This document shows positions 49,343 to 58,700 of a stretch of 64,000 bases of DNA, piece after piece. The stretch covers positions 496,001 through 560,000 of the forward strand of contig NZ_PDCM01000002.1 of the NCBI RefSeq assembly GCF_008634025.1, given 5' to 3'. A model generated the notes under the pieces. The model searched no databases and was not told the DNA's origin. It was given only the letters and a program-made list of their open reading frames with translations. Within the stretch, counting starts at the first letter, position 1; the number at the start of each line of letters is the position of its first letter. The position numbers and the translations under genes were made by a program. Source of the DNA: Streptomyces albofaciens JCM 4342. Its GTDB lineage: Bacteria; Actinomycetota; Actinomycetes; Streptomycetales; Streptomycetaceae.

Positions 49343-50416
49343 TCACAGGGACCGGTTGGTCGCCGAGTCCGCGAGCGTGCCGAGCGCCGTGCGGACCTCC
49401 GGGGGCAGCGCCACGGAGTCCAGTGCCGCGCGGGCCCCCGCGATCCGCTCCTGGATCATGTCCTCGATGCGCCGGCGGGCGCCGCTGCGCTCCATCCACT
49501 GCCGTACGCGTGCGGCGTCGGCCTCGTCCAGCGCGGGTTTGCCCAGCGCCTCCCGCAGCTGCCGCCCCTCATCCGCGGACAGCAGCGAGGCGGTCACCGC
49601 CAGCAGCGCGGTGGGCTTCTTGTCCCGCAGGTCGTCGAGGTTCGACTTGCCCGTCTCGGCCGGGTCGCCGAAGACGCCCAGCAGGTCGTCGCGGAGTTGG
49701 AACGCCTCGCCCAGCGGCATTCCGTACGCGGTGAAGGCGGCGAGCACCTTCGGGGACGCGCCGCCGAGCGTCGCGCCCATGTGGAGGGGCCGCTCCACGG
49801 TGTACTTGGCCGTTTTGTAGCGGGCCACCTCCAGTGATTCGGCGACTTTGGGCACGACGCCTCCCGTCCGCAGGACCTCCAGGAATTCGCCCGCGATGGT
49901 CTCGCGCAGCAGCGACGACCACAGGGGCACCGTCCGCGCCACATACGCCCCGGGCAGGCCGCAAGTGGCGAAGACCTGTCCGGCGTATCCCATCAGCAGG
50001 TCGCCGAGCATCATGGCCAGCGCGGCGGAGCGTTCCCGGCGCGTCTCGTGGGGCACTCCGGACGTGCCGCCCCAGGTGCCGGCACCGCTCTCCGCGAAGG
50101 CGGCATGGGCCGTCGGGGCGCCGTGCCGCAGGCGGCTGTCGTCGATGATGTCGTCGTGGGTGCACGCGGCGGCGTGCACCAGTTCCATGGCGGCCGCGGC
50201 CTTGACGACGCCCTCGCAGTCCGGCTGGCCGGCGGCCCGCCAGCCCCAGTACAGGAAGGCGGCGCGCAACCGCTTGCCGCGCGTCAGCGAGGCACGCAAC
50301 TGGCGGCACAGCGGCGCCAGTTCACCGGAGACGCGGAGCAGTTCGGCTTCCTCCTCGTCGACCAGCCGGCGCAGGCACGTATCGATTCTCTTCTTGAGCT
50401 CCCCCGTGTCACTCAT
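49343..50416 (-). CDS. Polyprenyl (isoprenyl) diphosphate synthase
   Basis: A 357-aa trans-isoprenyl diphosphate synthase. The first Asp-rich motif is HDDIIDD near residue 90 and the second is LRDDLLGVFGD near residue 240; GKRLRAAF supplies the N-terminal Lys/Arg. It condenses isopentenyl diphosphate onto an allylic primer; chain length cannot be read safely by eye. Its start overlaps the stop of the small-protein gene by eight bases, and the oxygenase follows, so the three genes form one operon. Confidence 0.88.
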   Translation of the reverse strand: MSDTGELKKRIDTCLRRLVDEEEAELLRVSGELAPLCRQLRASLTRGKRLRAAFLYWGWRAAGQPDCEGVVKAAAAMELVHAAACTHDDIIDDSRLRHGAPTAHAAFAESGAGTWGGTSGVPHETRRERSAALAMMLGDLLMGYAGQVFATCGLPGAYVARTVPLWSSLLRETIAGEFLEVLRTGGVVPKVAESLEVARYKTAKYTVERPLHMGATLGGASPKVLAAFTAYGMPLGEAFQLRDDLLGVFGDPAETGKSNLDDLRDKKPTALLAVTASLLSADEGRQLREALGKPALDEADAARVRQWMERSGARRRIEDMIQERIAGARAALDSVALPPEVRTALGTLADSATNRSL

Positions 50417-50723
50417 GCGGCCGGCCGGCCCGCTGCACGGCCCGGCAGGCCATCAGCTCCAGGTAGTTGTCGGTGTCCGGGGTGATGCGCCGGGTGGCCA
50501 GCTCGCCGCGGGTGCGCAGTTCGCCGACGCCGTCGGCGAGGATTTCCCGCAGATCGGAGCGGCGCAGCAGACCTTGGCCGCGCTCGGCGGCCTGACGTAC
50601 GTGATCGAGCACGAGGTCGGCGACGCCGACCGCGAGCAGGAGGGCTTGTTCCAGTCCGGCCGCGGCGTTCGGCACGGCTGCGCCGAGGGGCGCGGTGTCG
50701 CGTTGTTGTGCCTGTTCAGACAT
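50409..50723 (-). CDS. Small helical protein leading the polyprenyl synthetase operon
   Basis: A 104-aa protein with a helical pattern (ALLLAVGVADLVLDHVRQAAERGQGLLRRSDL, here in two parts) and a polar end LELMACRAVQRA. No family is recognised and no membrane helix or cofactor site is evident, although residues 26-42 are fairly hydrophobic. ATG 50723 follows AGGAG. Because it is translationally coupled to the synthase it may be an accessory or substrate-carrier subunit of that pathway. Confidence 0.65.
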   Translation of the reverse strand: MSEQAQQRDTAPLGAAVPNAAAGLEQALLLAVGVADLVLDHVRQAAERGQGLLRRSDLREILADGVGELRTRGELATRRITPDTDNYLELMACRAVQRAGRPHE

Positions 50724-51197
50724 GTCCGGTGCTCCTGTGCGAGGGAGTCCTGCGGGGAGCTTCCAGTGAACCGGCCGGCGCCGTGGCGGAGCGGGCTTTG
50801 GGCGCCCCGTCCCCCGTGCGAGATCATCGTTTCCTGCGAAAGAGTGATGATCGGCCCACTGTTCGGGCATCATCGGCCTGCCGCCGGGGGCCACCCGGCC
50901 GCGGGGACCATGGACCCGGCCGACCCGGTGCCCGTACGGGCGGGAAGCGGGCAGCGGTACGGGCACGGCGGACACCGGGGCGCGTGCTCCGGGCACCGCC
51001 TCGCTCGCCCGGTCCGCCGGATGGCACGTCGGCGTGCGAAGCGGACGCGGGCGGTCCCGCCAACTCGGTCACGCCGCCCGCCCACACGGGCGCCCCGGTA
51101 CCGCTCCCCCGGCGATACAACGTCTTCAGTGGTGCGTCTGCCCCGCGCCCAGGGCCAACGCCCCAGCTCACAGCACGTGATCGTGAGGAGTCACACC
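50724..51197. other. Divergent promoter region of the polyprenyl operon and the ECF sigma gene
   Basis: About 470 bases. An inverted repeat GATCATC-N17-GATGATC (50822-50852) lies about 100 bases upstream of the small-protein gene and is a candidate operator. No gene supported. Confidence 0.5.
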
Positions 51198-51773
51198 GTG
51201 GAGACACCGCTGCCGCCGGCCCGGCTCACCATGGATTCCCGTACCGTACCGGGCCGTTCGGCGCAGCAGGCCGAGGAGTTCCTGAATGCCTTCTACGAAC
51301 GGCACGGGGCGGTCCTGCTGGGCTTCGCGGCCCGGCTGCTGGACGGCGACCGGCACCGTGCGGAGGACATCTTGCAGGAGGTGGCGTTCCGCGCCTGGCA
51401 GCGCGCCGATGCCCTCGATCCCACGACGAACGCGCTGCGCCCCTGGCCGTTCACCGTGGTCCGCAACCTGGTCATCGACGGTTACCGCGCGCGCCGGGCC
51501 CGGCCCGCCGAGGTCGGCGTCGCGGAGTTGCCCGTCTCGCCCGTGCCCGACGGGACCGACCGCGCCCTGACCCGGCGGGTGGTGGTCGACGCGCTACGGG
51601 AGCTGACGCCGAACCACCGCGAGGTGCTGGTGCACGTGTACTTCATGGGCCGCAGCCTCGCGCAGACCGCGGAGTTGCTGGGGGTGCCGCCCGGTACGGT
51701 CAAATCGCGGGTGTACTACGCGATGCGCGCGCTGCGCGACGGGCTCAGCAGCCGCGGCCTGACCGCCGCCTGA
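51198..51773 (+). CDS. ECF-type RNA polymerase sigma factor
   Basis: A 191-aa sigma factor: region 2 at ~28-95 (YERHGAVLLGFAARLL, HRAEDILQEVAFRAW, then PFTVVRNLVIDGYRARR) and region 4 at ~125-180 (ALRELTPNHREVLVHVY, then LAQTAELLGVPPGTVKSRVYYAMRAL). The GTG start follows GAGGAG. No anti-sigma gene is adjacent; the divergent polyprenyl operon is the nearest possible target. Confidence 0.88.
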   Translation: METPLPPARLTMDSRTVPGRSAQQAEEFLNAFYERHGAVLLGFAARLLDGDRHRAEDILQEVAFRAWQRADALDPTTNALRPWPFTVVRNLVIDGYRARRARPAEVGVAELPVSPVPDGTDRALTRRVVVDALRELTPNHREVLVHVYFMGRSLAQTAELLGVPPGTVKSRVYYAMRALRDGLSSRGLTAA

Positions 51774-51809
51774 CCGGCGGTCGCTCCCGGTCGCGGGCGC
51801 GGCGCGCCG

Positions 51810-52571
51810 TCACACGCGCACAACCTGCGGGCCCAGCAGCGAGTAGCGGTGGGCTTCGCCCTGTGGCAGCCGGGTGTCGGTGACGATGGCCTCGAAATCC
51901 GCCGGCTCGGCGAAGCGGCACAGGCTCACCGCGCCGAACTTGGCGTGCACCCCGGAGAAGATGCGGCGCCGCGACACCCGTACGGCCTGCCGTTTGACCT
52001 GGCTCACCGCCGGGTCGGGGGTGGTCAGGCCGTACTCCCGGGAGATGCCGTTGGCGCCGATGTACGCCAGGTCGACGACGAACTCGGACAGCATGCCCGC
52101 CGCCCAGTGGTCGGCCGTGGCCACGGTGGCGCCGCGCACCCGGCCGCCCAGCAGCACCACGGTGACGTTGGCCCGGGCGGCCAGCAGCGCCGCGGTGGCC
52201 AGGGAGGCGGTGAGCACGGTGAGGGGGCGGTCGGCCGGCAGCGCGGCGGCGATGAGCTGCGGGGTGTAGCCCTCGTCGATGAAGACGCTCTCCGCGTCGC
52301 TGAGCATCGACGCCGCGGCGGCCGCGATCCGGATCTTCTCCGACGGGTGCATGGTGGTCCGGAACGCCAGGGTGGACTCGTAGCCCGCGCTCTCCACCGG
52401 GTAGGCGCCTCCGTGCGTACGCCGCACCAGTCCGTGCTCCTCCAGCACCCGCAGGTCCCGCCGTACGGTCTCCTTGGCCACCCCGAGATCGGCGGCGAGC
52501 TTGCCGACGTCCACCGATCCCGCCTCGCGGGCGGTCTCCACGATGCGGCGCCGGCGTTCCTCGGCCTCCAC
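51810..52571 (-). CDS. DeoR-family regulator
   Basis: A 253-aa DeoR-type repressor. The N-terminal helix-turn-helix (residues ~4-58) reads RRRRIVETAREAGSVDVGKL and AKETVRRDLRVLEEHGLVRR, with the family HGGAYPV after it; the C-terminal sugar-phosphate-binding domain shows SVFIDEGYTP and DLAYIGANGIS. The usual effector class is phosphorylated sugars, but no sugar genes are next to it, so the targets lie elsewhere. GTG 52571. Confidence 0.88.
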   Translation of the reverse strand: MEAEERRRRIVETAREAGSVDVGKLAADLGVAKETVRRDLRVLEEHGLVRRTHGGAYPVESAGYESTLAFRTTMHPSEKIRIAAAAASMLSDAESVFIDEGYTPQLIAAALPADRPLTVLTASLATAALLAARANVTVVLLGGRVRGATVATADHWAAGMLSEFVVDLAYIGANGISREYGLTTPDPAVSQVKRQAVRVSRRRIFSGVHAKFGAVSLCRFAEPADFEAIVTDTRLPQGEAHRYSLLGPQVVRV

Positions 52572-52727
52572 TGCGCACCCCCGGTCCCGGGCGCCGGCGA
52601 CCGGGCGTGCTCCGCTCGCGCCGACTGCTCAACTGGTCCCTGTCATCCCTGTCCGACTTCCCCCGTGCGGTCCTGAACCCCACTTCTTACCGGCATCCGG
52701 CCCTACCGGCCACGCCCGTCGCACCGC

Positions 52728-52757
52728 ACAACGTGCCCGATCGTGCCCGTTTCGGTG
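52728..52757. promoter_or_regulatory. CGTGCCCG direct repeats upstream of the DeoR gene
   Basis: CGTGCCCG occurs at about 52734 and 52743 with a related copy at about 52808; DeoR-family operators are often such direct repeats. By-eye observation only. Confidence 0.3.
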
Positions 52758-52870
52758 CGGGCGGGGCCGCTGTTCGGCCCGCGTCGGGCCCGGGCGGCCC
52801 GAACCGGGCGTGCCCGTTTGCCCCGTACGGACGGCCACTTGCGGTCCGAAGGGCGCGAGCCGCCCGGCTG

Positions 52871-53614
52871 TCAGGCGGCGCGGCAGCGCAGCATCTCCAG
52901 GGGGCGGTTGGCGAGGAAGTCGGCCCAGTAGTCGGCGCCGAATGCGCGTACGCCGGCGTCGGACACCTCAAGCGGGACCCACGTCACGTCGGCGAATCCG
53001 GCCGCCCGCAGGCACGTCTCGTAGACCTCGCGGCGCGGGCAGGTGCTGACGAAGGAGATCGGCGGGTCGAGCAGCGCGGTGGTCCGCACGCGCGGCCCGG
53101 CCTCGGCCTCCTCGCCGGTCAGTTCGGTGTGGAAGCCGTACTTGCGCGGGGACGGCCCGTCGAAGCGGTAGTCGGGCGTCTGGGCGAGGACGAAGAACTC
53201 GGCGCCGGGCGCCAGGCTGCGGCGCACGTTGCGGCACATCCGCTCCATGGCGGCGATGTCCGCAGCGTAGTTGAGCAGCTGGACCGCCGTGGCGATGTCG
53301 AAGCGCTGCCCCAGGGGCCGCAGTTCGCCGACATCGCCCACCTCGTAGCGCACCCCCAGCGGATCGCGCTCCTCCGCTTTCCGGGCCGCGGCGACCATCT
53401 CCCCCGAGATGTCGATGCCCAGCACGTCCGTGGCGCCGCGCCGCTTGAACTCCCTGCTGTAGAAGCCGGTGCCGCAGGCCAGGTCGAGGACCGACTTGCC
53501 GCGTACGTCTCCGACCATGGCCAGGAAGCCGGGCACCTCCGCGTAGAGCGCCAGCGGCAGGGACTTGAAGCCCTCGAACGCCTCACCGATCTCGTCGTAC
53601 TGCTGCACGCCCAC
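52871..53614 (-). CDS. Class-I SAM-dependent methyltransferase
   Basis: A 247-aa methyltransferase with the SAM-binding motif I VLDLACGTGFYSREFKRRG near residue 42, the acidic strand-2 residue in VLGIDISGEMV and a motif II/III region around FDIATAVQLLNYA. The substrate-binding insert (residues ~140-200) contains YRFDGPSPRKYGFHTEL. It stands alone on the minus strand; a small-molecule substrate is likely but unknown. Confidence 0.82.
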   Translation of the reverse strand: MGVQQYDEIGEAFEGFKSLPLALYAEVPGFLAMVGDVRGKSVLDLACGTGFYSREFKRRGATDVLGIDISGEMVAAARKAEERDPLGVRYEVGDVGELRPLGQRFDIATAVQLLNYAADIAAMERMCRNVRRSLAPGAEFFVLAQTPDYRFDGPSPRKYGFHTELTGEEAEAGPRVRTTALLDPPISFVSTCPRREVYETCLRAAGFADVTWVPLEVSDAGVRAFGADYWADFLANRPLEMLRCRAA

Positions 53615-54286
53615 CGTGTCGTCCTCTCGTGCGCTCGGTCATGTCCGGGCCCCGGCTCCCGTCCTCGGGGCACGCGGCGGCCCGTGGCGGGCAGTCTCTC
53701 CGCACCCCGGCGGACGGGCGTACTGGCGGAAGCCACGAAGATTGGGCTCGCTTCCTGGTCTCCTGTACGGGCCGGCCGGCTGCCCCCTCACGGCCCGGAG
53801 CGCCGGGCACGAGCCCGTCAGCGCGCCGCTCCGGGATCGGTGCCGGACTCGTCGCCGCCGCCGTCCGCGGCGCCCGGGCGGCGCAGTGCGAAAGGCTGCA
53901 CGCCGGCTTCGACGACGCGCTGCGGAAGTTCTGCTTCGACGCCTGCGCATTCCGTCCGGCGAACGCGGGACTCATCGCGCTCCGAGCACGCCCGGCCGGG
54001 CGGAAAGGTGCGGAGGATTCCGTTTTCCGTAAGGAGGGATTCGGAACGTGCCGTACCGGGCCACCGGCTTACCTGCGGGAACACTAGGCGTTCTTCTAGA
54101 GCCTCCCGGTCATGATTGGCCCGTCTTTCCGTGCTCCCGCCGGGCGGGTTTTCCGGGGTTCCCCGGAGATGCCGAGGGGATTACGGGGAGACAGTGACTC
54201 CTCACGCACGGAAATGGTGATCACGCGGCCGGAGTCGCCTCACCCTTACCGCTGCATGTACCGACTCGCCTTTTCCGGAGGCTCCC
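53615..54286. other. Long intergenic region before the reductase gene
   Basis: About 670 bases between the methyltransferase gene and the crotonyl-CoA reductase gene, i.e. at the edge of the polyene cluster. Open frames here are not convincing. A + strand stretch near 53850-54000 (DDALRKFCFDACAF) has some coding character but no recognised family. Confidence 0.45.
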
Positions 54287-55633
54287 GTGAAGGAAATACT
54301 GACCGCAATTCAGGCACCGGACACCACGGCTGCCGACTTCGCGGCGCTGCCGCTGCCCGAGTCGTACCGCGCGATCACCGTCCACAAGGACGAGACCGAC
54401 ATGTTCGAGGGGCTCGCGGGGTGCGACAAGGACCCCCGCAAGTCGCTGCACCTCGACGAGGTGGCCGTGCCCGAACTCGGCCCGGGCGAGGCTCTGGTGG
54501 CCGTCATGGCCTCCTCGGTCAACTACAACAGCGTCTGGACCTCGATCTTCGAGCCGCTGCCGACGTTCGGTTTCCTGGAGCGGTACGGCCGGCGCAGCGA
54601 ACTCGCCAAGCGGCACGACCTGCCGTACCACGTCATCGGCTCCGACCTCTCGGGCGTCGTCCTGCGCACCGGCCCCGGCGTCACCGCCTGGAAGCCCGGT
54701 GACGAGGTCGTCGCGCACTGCCTGTCCGTGGAGCTGGAGAGCGCGGACGGTCACGGCGACACGATGCTCGACCCCGAGCAGCGCATCTGGGGATTCGAGA
54801 CCAATTTCGGCGGTCTCGCCGAACTCGCGCTCGTGAAGTCCAATCAGCTGATGCCCAAGCCCGGACATCTCACCTGGGAGGAGGCGGCCGCCTCCGGACT
54901 GGTGAATTCCACCGCGTACCGCCAGCTCGTGTCCCGCAACGGCGCGGGCATGAAGGTCGGTGACAATGTGCTGATCTGGGGCGCGAGCGGTGGGCTCGGT
55001 TCGTATGCGACGCAGTTGGTGCTGGCCGGTGGCGGCACCCCCGTCTGCGTGGTGTCCAACGAGCAGAAGGCGGAGATCTGCCGTTCCATGGGCGCGGAGG
55101 CGGTCATCGACCGTAACGCCGAGGGGTACGCATTCTGGAAGGACGAGCAGACGCAGGACCCGCGCGAGTGGAAGCGGTTCGGCAAGCGCATTCGCGAACT
55201 GACCGGCGGCGAGGACGTGGACATCGTTTTCGAGCACCCGGGCCGCGACACGTTCGGGGCCAGCGTGTTCGTCACGCGCAAGGGCGGCACCATCGTCACC
55301 TGCGCCTCCACCTCGGGCTACCAGCACCAGTACGACAACCGCTATCTGTGGATGTCGCTCAAGCGCATCGTGGGCTCGCACTTCGCCAACTACCGCGAGG
55401 CGTGGGAGGCCAACCGCCTGATCGCCAAGGGGAAGATCCACCCGACGCTGTCCCGGACCTATCACCTGAGGGAGACCGGGCAGGCGGCGTACGACGTGCA
55501 CCGCAATCTCCACCAGGGCAAGGTCGGCATTCTGGCGCTCGCGCCCGAAGAGGGCCTCGGCGTACGGGACGCGGAGTTCCGGGCGCGGCACGTCGACGCC
55601 ATCAACCGCTTCCGCGGGACGGTGGAGGACTGA
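54287..55633 (+). CDS. ccr: Crotonyl-CoA carboxylase/reductase
   Basis: A 448-aa MDR-type enzyme making ethylmalonyl-CoA from crotonyl-CoA, CO2 and NADPH. Diagnostic stretches are SSVNYNSVWTSIFEPL, YHVIGSDLSGVVL, LIWGASGGLGSYATQL for NADPH and the carboxylation-site region FEHPGRDTFGAS. The GTG follows GGAGG. It converges on the loading-module PKS and probably provides the ethyl unit and, after decarboxylation, the butyryl starter of a rimocidin-type polyene. Confidence 0.93.
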   Translation: MKEILTAIQAPDTTAADFAALPLPESYRAITVHKDETDMFEGLAGCDKDPRKSLHLDEVAVPELGPGEALVAVMASSVNYNSVWTSIFEPLPTFGFLERYGRRSELAKRHDLPYHVIGSDLSGVVLRTGPGVTAWKPGDEVVAHCLSVELESADGHGDTMLDPEQRIWGFETNFGGLAELALVKSNQLMPKPGHLTWEEAAASGLVNSTAYRQLVSRNGAGMKVGDNVLIWGASGGLGSYATQLVLAGGGTPVCVVSNEQKAEICRSMGAEAVIDRNAEGYAFWKDEQTQDPREWKRFGKRIRELTGGEDVDIVFEHPGRDTFGASVFVTRKGGTIVTCASTSGYQHQYDNRYLWMSLKRIVGSHFANYREAWEANRLIAKGKIHPTLSRTYHLRETGQAAYDVHRNLHQGKVGILALAPEEGLGVRDAEFRARHVDAINRFRGTVED

Positions 55634-55656
55634 CCCGCACCACGCACGACGGTTGA

Positions 55657-55684
55657 GGGGCCGGCCCTTTACGGGGCCGGCCCC
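55657..55684. terminator. Terminator of the reductase gene
   Basis: Eleven-bp perfect stem GGGGCCGGCCC/GGGCCGGCCCC around TTTACG, 23 bases after the stop codon. Confidence 0.85.
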
Positions 55685-55699
55685 GATGTCGTGGAAGGC

Positions 55700-55731
55700 G
55701 GGTGCGGGTGCCCCGGAAAGCACCCGCACCC
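55700..55731. terminator. Terminator of the loading-module PKS gene
   Basis: Twelve-bp perfect stem GGGTGCGGGTGC/GCACCCGCACCC around CCCGGAAA, ending five bases from the PKS stop codon (55737, minus strand). Confidence 0.85.
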
Positions 55732-55736
55732 ACCCG

Positions 55737-58700
55737 TCAGCGTTCCGCGTCCATCAGCCGGAACAGGTCCTCGTCGCTGGCCGACGTCAGGTCCAGGGGC
55801 CCGCCGGTGCCGGTGTCCGTGTCGCCGTCGCGCCCTGCCGTGATCGCCTTCAGCCGCGCCACCGCTTCTGCCGGGACCTCCGCGCCGGAGGTGAGCAGGG
55901 ACTCCAGCTCGGCCACGACCGTGTTCACATCGCGCGGGGCGGTGGACGCGGGCGCGAGGCGTTCGCGTACGAGGCGGACGACCGCGTTCGGCGTGGGGTG
56001 GTCGTAGACGAGGGTGGCGGGGAGCCGTACGTCCGTGGCCGCGATGAGGCGGTTGCGGAGCTCGACGGCGTTCACCGAGTTGATGCCCATCTCCTTGAAC
56101 GTGTGGTTGCCCTCGTTGTCGAGCGGCTCCTGGCCGCCGAGCACGGCCGAGGTCTCGGCGAGCACCAGGGAGCGTACGTACGCGTCCTGTTCGGCGTCTT
56201 CGAGACCGGCCAGGCGGGCTTCCAGCCCGGACGGCTCCGCGTCGGCCGACGGCGCGGCCGCGCCGATCGCGGCGCCCACGAAACCGCCCCCGGCAGCCGC
56301 ACCCGCCGCCACCGGCCCCGCCGCCAGCCAGAACCGCCGCCGCTGGAACGCGTACGTCGGCAGGTCGGCGGGCCGGGCCCCGGGCAGCACCGCGTCCCAG
56401 TCGACGGGTGCGCCGTGGGCGTGCACCCGGGCGGCAGCGGAGAGCAGGGACTGCCGGTCCGGTACCCCGGAGCTCAGGCTCGGCACCACCGCGGTCCCCT
56501 GCTGCGGGCCGGCCGTCTCCAGGCACTCGTCGATCATGGGAGTGAGCAGCGGCTCGGCGCCCAGCTCCAGGAAGCCGGTGACGCGCTCGTCCCGGAGCCG
56601 GTCGATCGCGTCCTTGAAGCGCACGGGCTGCCGTACGTGCCGTACCCAGTGGTCCGGGTCGCGCGCCTCCTCGTCGGTCAGCGGGCGGCCGGTGACGGTG
56701 GAGACGAGGGGGACGGTGGGCGTGCCGTAGGCCAGCGTGCGCACGACCGCGCGGAACTCCTCCAGAATGGGGTCCATCAGCGGCGAGTGGGCCGCGACCC
56801 TCATGGGGATGCGGTGGGTCTTGTGCCCGGCGGCGCGGAGCCGGTCCGTGAGGGCGATGAGCGGTGCCTCGGCACCGGAGAGTACGAGGGAGTGCGGCCC
56901 GTTGACGGCCGCGACCGACACGGAGCCCGAGGCGTCCTCGGCGAGCCACTCCCGCACCTCGGCCTCCGAGATGCGCACCGCCACCGTCGCGCCGCCGGTC
57001 GGCAGCGAGCTGATCAGCCTGCCCCGGGTCGCCACCAGGGTGCAGGCGTCCTGGAGGGAGAGGATGCCGGTCACGTGCGCAGCGGCGATCTCGCCGGCCG
57101 AATGGCCCGCCAGCAGGTCCGGGGCCATGCCCCAGGACTCGTACAGCCGGTAGAGGGCGACCTGGACGGCGAACAGCGAGGGCTGCGAGTACTCGGCGTT
57201 GTGCAGGAGCGTGGCCTCGTCGGAGTCGGCGTCCGCCCACATCACCGAGGTCAGCGGCCGCGCCAGCAGCGGATCGAGGGTGGCGCACACCTCGCGCAGC
57301 GCCTGCCCGAAGACGGGGAACGCCTCGGCCGCCGCGCGCCCCATGCCGGGGTGCTGGCCGCCCTGTCCGGAGAAGACGAAGGCCAGGCCGCCCGGCGCGG
57401 AATCGTGCGGGGTGACCTCCGCGCTCCGCTCCCCGCGCCCGAACGCGGCCGTCGCGGCCAGCATCCGGGCCCGGTCGGAGGCGCTGACGACGGCCCGGTG
57501 CCGGTGCCGGGTACGGGTGGTGGCCAGGGCGTGGGCGATGTCCCGGGTGCGCAGGCCGGGGTGGGCGGTCACGTGCTCGGCCAGGCGGCGGGCCTGTGCG
57601 CGCAGCGCCGTCCGGCTCCGGGCGGACAGCACCCACGGTACGGCGGTGTCGTCGGCCGGGTCCGTTCCGTGCCCGCCCTGCGCCTCTTCCGGCTGCTCGC
57701 CCGGAGCCTCCTCCAGGATCACGTGCGCGTTGGTGCCGGTGAGCCCGAAGGACGACACTCCCGCCCGGCGCGTGTGTCCGCTCTCCCGTGGCCAGGAGCG
57801 CGGCTCGGTCAGCAGCCGTACCGATCCGGCGGACCAGTCCACCTTGGTCGAGGGGTCCGCCACGTGCAGCGTCCTGGGCAGGATGCCGCGGCCCAGCGCG
57901 AGCACCGTCTTGATGACCCCGACGACCCCGGCGGCGGCCTGTGTGTGCCCCAGGTTCGACTTCACCGACCCGAGCCACAGCGGCCGTCCCTCCGGCCGCT
58001 CCCGGCCGTAGGTGGCCATCAGGGCCTGGGCCTCGATCGGGTCGCCGAGCGGAGTGCCGGTGCCGTGCCCCTCCACCGCGTCCACGTCCCGCGGCGCCAG
58101 CCCGGCGTCGGCCAGGGCCTGGCGGATGACGCGCTGCTGGGCGGGGCCGCTCGGGGCGGTGAGCCCGTTGGAGGCGCCGTCCTGGTTCACGGCGGAGCCC
58201 CGTACGAGGGCCAGCACGCGGTGTCCGTTGCGGCGGGCGTCGCTCAGCCGCTCCAGCAGCAGCAGTCCCGCTCCCTCCGCCCACGCGGAGCCGTTCGCGG
58301 TGTCCGCGTACGCCTTGGCGCGCGAGTCGGGGGCGAGCGCGCGCAGCCGGGCGAAGTGCGTGAAGGGCGCCGGGGTCGCCATGACGGTGACGCCGCCGGC
58401 CAGCGCCAGGTCGGTCTCGCCCGACCGCAGGGAGCGGCAGGCCAGATGCAGGGCGACGAGGGAGGACGAGGAGGCGGTGTCGACCGTCAGCGCGGGGCCT
58501 TCGAGGCCGTAGGTGTAGGCGATGCGGCCGGAGATCGCGCTGTTGGCGGTCCCGGTGCCGAGCATGCTCTCCCACTCGCCGGGCGCGCCGGACGCGGTGG
58601 CGCCGTAGCCGCGCTCCATCGCGCCCGTGAACACGCCCGTACGGGTGCCCTTCAGGGTCGCCGGGTCGATGCCCGCGCGCTCGAAGGTCTCCCAGGCCGC

